Below, one piece after another: positions 57,673 through 64,000 of a stretch of DNA of 64,000 nucleotides (position 1 is its first letter; the number at the start of each line of letters is the position of its first letter). Source of the stretch: Petrolisthes cinctipes (Eukaryota > Arthropoda > Malacostraca > Decapoda > Porcellanidae); NCBI GenBank assembly GCA_033782935.1, contig JAWQEG010002498.1, positions 106,888 through 170,887 of the forward strand, given 5' to 3'. A program made the position numbers and the translations under genes. Under the pieces are notes generated by a model. The model ran no database searches, was not told the DNA's origin, and worked only from the letters and a program-made list of their open reading frames with translations.

Positions 57673-58039
57673 GCTCCAGATTTACCAACATTGTACTTTC
57701 TTCTTAATTAATAAAAAAATATTATTGGGTTTATTGAAATGCCTAATAAGCCATTTTTTCCTAAGTGTATGTATGTATGTATGTAAAAAAAAATATTATG
57801 TAATGCTTCTGATAAAATTTTTGGTGAATAGATTGATTGATTGATTGATTGATATTAGGTGCCGCAACAGCGAGGTCATATAGCGCCAGATAAAAGTGAT
57901 AGAGGAGAGTGACAGTAATAAGCAGGAAGGATTTGGTGAATAGAAATAATGTGAATATTTTTTTCCTTAAGACTTTAAATACTTTTTCCATTGATGTTAA
58001 AGAAAACAGAAAGTTAATTGTTGCCACTCATTTTATTCC

Positions 58040-58345
58040 AGTTTTACAGAGATTATACAGATGTTATGTATGATTCAGTTTTACAGAGATCATACAGATG
58101 TTGTGTATGATTCAGTTTTATAATTTACATACAGATGTTATGTATGATTCAGTTTTACAAGATCATACAGATGTTATGTATGATTCAGTTTTACAGAGAT
58201 CATACAGATGTTGTGTATGATTCAGTTTTATAATTTACATACAGATGTTATGTATGATTCAGTTTTACAGAGATCATACAGATGTTATGTATGATTCAGA
58301 ATTAGATGGATCATACAGATGTTATGTATGATTCAGTTATATAGT
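58040..58345. repeat. Tandem repeat, unit about 40-45 bp, downstream of the protease gene
   Basis: About seven units of CAGTTTTACAGAGATCATAC followed by AGATGTTATGTATGATT. Just beyond, a minus-strand AATAAA at 58037-58032 is a candidate polyadenylation signal, which would place the array inside the 3' UTR of the chymotrypsin gene. Confidence 0.8.
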
Positions 58346-58403
58346 TGACATAAGTATATTTATATGTTGTGGTCCATACTGGAATAATAAACTTGTTGAG
58401 TAT

Positions 58404-60246
58404 TTAAGGAGTGATGCCAGAGTTGGCCTGAATCCAGTCGAGGAAGTAAGTGACCCTGGTGAATCCATGAGGCAAACCAGACTCACAGCCAGCCGAGGCA
58501 ACGAACGAAGTAACACCAGCAGTAGCACCGTTCCAATTCATGGGTCCACCAGAGTCACCCTGTAACACAACATTAATATTATTTACTGTATAGAAACACA
58601 CACAACACATTAATATGACTGTACACTCGTGATACGTAATTTCTGACCAGAATCGAACGGCAGGCACCACACATACATACCCTGCATTCGAACTCAGCCT
58701 CTATATATATAGGTGTACTGAGTGGGGAAATGAGCAACAGCAGGCGATTCGAAACTTTCTGCTCCTCACACTCTGGTCAGAAATTATGTATCACGAGTGT
58801 ACTTATATAAACACACAGCAAGTAACACCATTCAAAAATTCATAGGTCGACCAATGTGTATTATTTTGTACTGTACTTACACTGCAAACTCCCTTCCCTC
58901 CGATGCTGTTGGTACAGATGATTCCATCATAAATGGTGGCGCCGTAAGTATTAGCACAGTCACTGTTGCTCAGAATTGGTACATCAACTTGCCTAAGCTT
59001 GTCAGTAATACCACCAGCACCTGTAGTCAATTAACATGTTATAAATTACGGTTAGCCACAGAAATTCTTACACAGGTTATCTACTGTATCTATCTATCTA
59101 GAGCTCTGACTGACGCCTCGCTTCCCTCAAGGGGGTGGCCACAGCAGAAATGTCTCCTGTTCTTCCTGTTCCAACACTCCCTCCTTACTTGTTCAAGCCC
59201 TACTCTGCCCCTCATGTTTCTCTCCTTTACATACTCTTCCACTCTGTCCTGCCATCTAACCGGCGGTCTGCCTCTCACACCAGGTGCCACAACTTCACTT
59301 CCATACACCTTCTTTACAAATTCCTCGCCTTGCATTCTCTCTACTTGTCCAAACCATCTCAATGTATTACGCTTCACTCTCTCAACCACTCCATATTCAA
59401 TACCAATTGCCTTCTCACTCATACTACATCTCTCATATACACTCTCATTACTTTCTCCATCCCACCTATTATAGTAAGTCCACATGCTCCTCTCATTTCC
59501 ACAGCACCTATTCTAGCACCATGTCTCTGATGCATATGTCAGTGTTGGCAGGATTATACTATTTCTCAGTCGCTTTTTCACCTCCATACTCACACTTCTA
59601 CCCTCCATAATCCTCCCCAGTGATCCTATGACCTGTCTACCCTTCACTGCTCTATCCCTACTTTCTCCTTCCATATTTCCATGTTTACCCTGAACTGTAC
59701 CCAGGTACTTAAACTCTTTCACTTCCTCCATCCTTTCACACCTCAGAGTTATCTCACACTTCATCTCAGTTGGTACTCCCACTCTGTAAGGTGTAGCAAT
59801 ATGGAAAGATAGGTATTCTATTAATATGGAAGTACTGTACTGCAATGAATGGTCTGTTAATTAAGTGAACACCATTATACTTGTTCATCTGGTCGTGTTT
59901 CCTGACATACTTTGGAGGAATCAAGAAGCTCCAATTAACCAAAGTGAATTACCCCCTTAAAGGACCCTGTATTTTCCAACACTGCACTTCCCCCTTCATA
60001 CTTACTGTCGGAATCCTTGCCCCAGCCAGATGGAGTGACAATGGTTCCAACACCTGGGTCGGTGGAGGTCAGAGAAACGGAACCGATGTTGGCTGGTAAT
60101 TTAAGAAAGAAAAATATAATTATATACCGGTAGTGTAGTTAACTCCTCTCATTATTATTTATTTATACTTGGCATTTTGTGTGTGTAATGTTGTGTGTGT
60201 TGTACAGTAGTGTGTGTAATGGATGTGTAATTATGGGTGTGTAATG

Positions 60247-60281
<35 letters not shown>

Positions 60282-62175
60282 GTTGTGTGTGTACAGAAAG
60301 TGTATTGTACAGTAGTGTGTGTAATGGATGTGTAATGTTGTGTGTGTGTGTACATAAATCCTTCATTGTACAGTACACGTGTATTATGGATGTGTAATGT
60401 TGTGTGTGTGTGTGTACATAAATCCTTCATTGTACAGTACACGTGTATTATTGGATGTGTAATGTTGTGTGTGTACAGAAAATAATTTATCTTATAATTA
60501 AATTATTTATCTTATTATTAAACCATTTATCTTATTAATAAATAATTTATCATATTATTAAATAATTTATCATATTTTGTCAACAGTTTATAAGTGTAAA
60601 CAAACTGACCATTGAAGGTTAGGTTAGGTTAGGTTAGGTTAGATTAGGTTAGGTTAGGAAACTGACCATCAAAGGTTAGGTTAGGTTAGGTTAGGTTAGA
60701 TTAGGTTAGGTTAGGTTAGGTTAGGAAACTGACCATCAAAGGTTAGGTTAGGTTAGGTTAGGTTAGGTTAGATTAGGAAACTGACCATCAAAGGTTAGGT
60801 TAGGTTAGGTTAGGAAACTGACCATCAAAGGTTAGGTTAGGAATCTGACCATTGAAGGTTAGGTTAGGTTAGGTTAGATTAGATTAGGTTAGGTTAGATT
60901 AGGTTAGGTTAGGAAACTGACCATCAAAGGTTAGGTTAGGAAACTGACCATTGAAGGTTAGGTTAGGTTAGGTTAGGTTAGGAAAGTGACCATCAAAGGT
61001 TAGGTTAGGAAACTGACCATTGAAGGTTAGGTTAGGTTAGGTTAGGAAACTGACCATTGAAGGTTAGGTTAGGTTAGGTTAGGTTAGGTTAGGTTAGGTT
61101 AGGTTAGGAAACTGACCATCAAAGGTAAGGTTAGGTTAGGTTAGGTTAGGTTAGGTTAGGAAACTGACCATCAAAGGTAAGGTTAGGTTAGGTTAGGTTA
61201 GGTTAGGTTAGGAAACTGACCATCAAAGGTAAGGTTAGGTTAGGTTAGGTTAGGTTAGGTTAGGAAACTGACCATCAAAGGTTAGGTTAGGTTAGGAAAC
61301 TGACCATCAAAGGTAAGGTTAGGTTAGGTTAGGTTAGGTTAGGAAACTGACCATTGAATGAGACAGGTGAGGGGAGCTTGATGAGACCAATGTCATTACG
61401 GAGTGTGATGGGACCATAGTTCTCATGAGTGATGAGGTTAGTGGCCCTCACGGTGACTTGCTCAGGTTCATTGACGGAAATGTCATGAGCTCCCATCACT
61501 ACATCAACGTACGAGGCACTGTAATAATAATAACAATAACAATAGAAACATTCAAAGTACGCCAGGAAACAGGACCAGAATAGCAAAAGTAATGGTGTTT
61601 GTTCTGTTGCTTGGAATAGTTTGGAGGATTCAGTTGCTCCAGATTTACCAACACAAAACTTCCTCCTTAACATACATACATACTGTGGCGGTCAATAATA
61701 ATCTTCCACATATGGGAATCTCAAACAATTTACTGTCTAATGTTTTCACGTTCACATAATATTATGATGTTATTGTTTTAAGTAGTTGGTAGCTGCTTGT
61801 ATTAAATTAAAAGATGGTAGTTAATGTGTGTGTATTATTGTTTTAAGTAGTGTGTAGCTGCTTGTATGAAATTAAAAGATAGTAGTTAACGTGTGTGTGT
61901 GTTATTGTTTTAAGTAGTGTGTAGCTGCTTGTATTAAATTAAAAGATGGTAGTTAACGTGTGTGTGTGTGTATTATTGTTTTAAGTAGTGTGTAGCTGCT
62001 TGTATTAAATTAACAGATGGTAGTTAACGTGTGTGTGTGTGTGTGTTATTGTTTTAAGTAGTGTGTAGCTGCTTGTGTTAAATTAAAAGATGGTAGTTAA
62101 CGTGTGTGTGTGTGTGTGTGTATTACTGTTTTAAGTAGTGTGTAGCTGCTTGTGTTAAATTAAAATATGGTAGTT

Positions 62176-62216
<41 letters not shown>

Positions 62217-63708
62217 TACTGTTTTAAGTAGTGTGTAGCTGCTTGTATTAAATTAAAAGATGGTAGTTAACTAATTTATTGGAAAGTTTATCATCTCAGG
62301 AACAAAGGGAAGCTGTCAAACTCTTACGTGAGTTACCCCTATATGGATGATTTTATTTGACCACGACTATACATACTTACCCATCAGTACAGTGAGCAGC
62401 AGTAAGGACCCATTCATTTGAGATAAGGGAACCACCACAGAACATACATACATACATACATACCCATCAGGACACATTGAACATACATACATACATACAT
62501 ACTTACCCATCAGTACAGTGAGCAGCAGTAAGGACCCATTCATTTGAGATAAGGGAACCACCACAGAACCATCCACCACCGAAGAACAAACCCACTTGAT
62601 GAGGCCATGAGTGTGCAGGGGCTTCCATCCCACCAACAATACGTTCTGTAAGTGTTAAATCATTCATCATTATAATGTTAGGGTATATTATATTATATTC
62701 TTTTACAGTACACACGGATACCACAGTCTCTCTTAAGGGTCTGTGGGAATAGGGGACAGGCTTGGGGTGGGGGTTGTTTAGGGGGTTTTGGGGGGTGCGG
62801 GAGTAGGGGGACAGGCTTGGGGGGGGGGGGGGTCGGGGGGGTTTTGGGGGGGTGCGGGAGTAGGGGGACAGGCTTGGGGAATGGGGGTGGTTAGGGGGGT
62901 GCGGGAATAGGGGACAGGTTTTCTACCCACCCCAAGCCTGTCCCCCTATTCCCGCACCCCCCAATTCCCCCCCCCCTATTTTATTTTTTGCATTTCCATC
63001 CAGGAAGTGAGGGAAAGAGAAAAGGAAGTGAGGGAAGAGAGAAGGAAATGTGAAAGAGAAAGTGAGGGAAAGAGAGAAGGAAGTGAGAGAAAGAGAGAAG
63101 GAAAGGTGAAAGAGAAAGAGAGGGAAAGGTGAAAGAGAAAGTGAGGGAAAGAGAGAAGGAAGTGAGGGAAAGAGAGAAAGAAGTGAGGGAAGGAAAGATG
63201 AAAGAGAAAGTGAAGGAAATGAGGGAAAGAGAGAAGGAAATGTGAGAGAGAAAGTGAGGGAAAGAGAGAAGGAAAGGTGAAAGAGGAAGTGAGGGAAAGA
63301 GAGAAGAAAGTGAGGGAAAGAGCGAAGGAAATGAGGGAAAGAGAGAAGGAAATGTGAAATAGGAAGAGAAGGAAAAGAGAGAAGGAAGTGAGGGAAAGAG
63401 AGAAGGAAAGGTGAAAGAGGAAGTGAGGGAAAGAGAGAAGGAAGTGAGGAAAAGAGAGAAGGAAAGGTGAAATAGGAAGAGAAGGAAAAGAGAGAAGGAA
63501 GTGAGAGAAAGAGAGAAGGAAGTGAGGGAAAGAGAGAAGGAAAGGTGAAAGAGAAAGAGAAGAAAGTGAGGAAAAGAAAGAATAAAATAAAATATAATAA
63601 TAATAACAATATAATATAATACTTACGGGACCTGACTGGACCAATGGGTGTCATTTTAGGCATGGGTGACTTCCAGGTCCATGGTTTGCCTGCTGCTGGG
63701 TTACCACT
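58404..63708 (-). CDS. Chymotrypsin/brachyurin-type serine protease, exons 2-7 (signal-peptide exon outside window)
   Basis: Exons (minus strand): 63708-63627, 62645-62507, 61518-61352, 60092-60006, 59020-58881, 58559-58404. All junctions are GT-AG and the phases add up to one frame of 257 codons including the stop. The propeptide [13 protein letters not shown] ends SQR|IVGG, the zymogen cleavage point. Catalytic His is in LTAAHC, Asp in RNDIGLI, Ser in GDSGGP. The C-terminus is [13 protein letters not shown]. This pattern is typical of decapod digestive chymotrypsins and crab collagenolytic brachyurins, which are secreted by the hepatopancreas. By chymotrypsin numbering, S1-pocket residue 189 reads Gly and position 226 appears to be His (LPHGF), where brachyurin collagenase has Asp. 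The signal peptide must lie upstream of 63709. Introns are about 320-1260 bp and full of repeats. Confidence 0.95.
58621..58802. mobile_element. MITE in the last chymotrypsin intron
   Basis: GTACACTCGTGATACGTAAT(TTCTGACCAGA) and its inverse at the right end, about 31 bp with one or two mismatches. The interior is short and non-coding. Confidence 0.8.
59090..59845 (-). pseudogene. 5'-truncated non-LTR retrotransposon 3' end in a chymotrypsin intron
   Basis: Two minus-strand frames (59845-59513 and 59485-59090) read the RT thumb and C-terminal region: [34 protein letters not shown], then [10 protein letters not shown] and [18 protein letters not shown]. This is characteristic of the C-terminus of CR1/RTE-like non-LTR ORF2 proteins. 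A (TAGA)n tail follows at 59085-59098. The frames are separated by a small lesion near 59500. It is in the same orientation as the host gene, within the intron 59021-60005. Confidence 0.85.
60160..60480. repeat. TG-rich microsatellite and minisatellite
   Basis: (GT)n runs mixed with a unit containing ACATAAATCCTTCATTGTAC and AGTACACGTGTATTATGGAT, repeated about three times. His/Thr-rich frames here are compositional. Confidence 0.85.
60615..61345. repeat. Interstitial TTAGG array with a higher-order GAAACTGACCATCAAAGG unit
   Basis: About 730 bp of (GGTTA)n, the arthropod telomere pentamer, interrupted some fifteen times by GAAACTGACCATCAAAGG or ...CCATTGAAGG. The interrupting unit matches the 5' splice site region of the exon ending at 61352. 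It fills most of the right half of the intron 60093-61351. Confidence 0.92.
61682..62372. mobile_element. Tc1/mariner-type MITE containing an expanded minisatellite
   Basis: The ends match the MITE at 57014 (GTCAATAATAATCTTCCACA ... GGATGATTTTATTTGACCAC). The internal segment TTTTAAGTAGTGTGTAGCTG...GATGGTAGTTAAC, present once at 57105, is here repeated about six times with growing (GT)n runs. Confidence 0.85.
62376..62460 (-). repeat. Tandem duplicate of the 3' end of a chymotrypsin exon plus its donor site
   Basis: Sequence 62376-62440 repeats 62500-62565. On the minus strand it reads the exon part coding [20 protein letters not shown] followed by GTAAGTATG. (CATA)n links the two copies. 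The duplicate lacks a 3' splice acceptor and the first half of the exon, so it should be intronic. Confidence 0.88.
62740..62970. repeat. G-rich palindromic minisatellite in a chymotrypsin intron
   Basis: Same units as 57410-57672 (GGGGGACAGGCTTGGG, GGGTGCGGGAGTAGG) with the same switch to the complement near 62925. G-runs of up to 13 suggest G-quadruplex potential. Confidence 0.85.
62990..63590. repeat. 600-bp polypurine tract
   Basis: Almost only A and G on the plus strand: imperfect GAGGGAAAGAGAGAAGGAAG units. It lies in the intron 62646-63626, so the transcript carries a polypyrimidine tract. The long Ser/Phe/Leu-rich frames across it are artefacts. Confidence 0.92.
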
Positions 63709-64000
63709 CTGTTAATTAAAGTTTGGTGTTGGTAAATCTGGAGTGACTTAATTAATCTTCCAAACTATACCACTCTGTTAATTAAAGTTTGGTGTTGGTA
63801 AATCTGGAGTGACTTAATTAATCTTACAAACTCTACCAGGTAACAGAAGAACATTATTTTTGTGTTGGTAAATCTGGAGTGACTTAATTAATCTTACAAA
63901 CTCTACCAGGTAACAGAAGAACATTATTTTTGTGTTGGTAAATCTGGAGTGACTTAATTAATCTTACAAACTATACCAAGCAACAGAAGAACATTATTTT
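63709..64000. repeat. Tandem repeat, unit about 65-75 bp, at the first visible splice acceptor
   Basis: About four units of GTGTTGGTAAATCTGGAGTG followed by ACTTAATTAATCTTACAAAC. One extra copy (63771-63787) repeats the TACCACTCTGTTAATTAAAG segment, which spans the true splice acceptor at 63708/63709. Confidence 0.85.

Noticed and set aside
60615..61345. Interpretation of the TTAGG tract as a chromosome end
   Set aside because: It is inside an intron of a gene whose exons continue on both sides, and it is interrupted by a gene-derived unit.
60615..61345. CRISPR-like alternation of repeats and spacers
   Set aside because: The spacers are themselves near-identical and the DNA is clearly eukaryotic.
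62923..63663. Long minus-strand open frames rich in Ser, Phe, Leu and Pro
   Set aside because: They are translations of the polypurine tract; no domain, and they overlap a chymotrypsin intron and exon in the wrong frame.

Overview
The window looks like nuclear DNA of a decapod crustacean. The evidence is a six-exon chymotrypsin/brachyurin-type digestive serine protease gene of shrimp/crab type on the minus strand at the right end, long tracts of the arthropod telomere-type pentamer TTAGG, and dense nested transposons (I-superfamily non-LTR elements, a DIRS tyrosine-recombinase retrotransposon, ISL2EU/IS4EU-like DDE elements, THAP-carrying elements and several TIR elements). Genes have introns, there are no bacterial operons, and almost all non-protease coding sequence is transposon-derived.

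Layout. 1-660: minus-strand copy of a small gene encoding a Y-box-type cold-shock domain (CSD). 674-6148: I-type non-LTR element A1. 6228-9943: a second, GC-rich non-LTR element (B) inserted in the left terminal repeat of an ISL2EU-like transposon (6220-11694). 11.7-15.7 kb: truncated CSD gene and nested THAP transposons. This block (10682-15734) recurs at 23031-28564. The second block is bracketed by two copies of non-LTR element C with their 5' ends facing each other (16609-22975 minus, 28565-33004 plus). The minus copy is interrupted by an LTR-retrotransposon gag fragment. 33.4-38.1 kb: a small TIR element, another CSD gene copy (34018-34539, the only one with an uninterrupted frame), a TA-flanked TIR element and a third ISL2EU-like copy. 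38190-45265: element A2, nearly complete, with target duplications and a poly-A tail. 45.27-54.0 kb: a plus-strand CSD gene split by a complete DIRS element (45851-53238). 54.3-58.3 kb: TIR elements, retrotransposon scraps and minisatellites. 58404 to past the right edge: the chymotrypsin gene, whose introns hold MITEs, a retrotransposon fragment, TTAGG repeats and polypurine DNA.

How the parts relate. The CSD gene recurs at the outer edges of the ISL2EU-like transposons, always reading outward, so the unit is a palindrome: CSD(-), transposase(+), CSD(+). In the plus-strand copy at 45.3 kb the CSD is fused in frame to the 27-residue N-terminal segment of the neighbouring transposase. This mobile, amplified CSD gene is the most unusual system in the window. 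In the protease gene, tandem repeats appear to have been seeded repeatedly from sequence at exon edges, leaving arrays of decoy splice sites.

Most elements are damaged (stops, frameshifts, truncations). Apart from the chymotrypsin gene and perhaps one CSD copy, no intact functional protein is claimed. Clade names for the transposons rest on motif reading, not on database searches.
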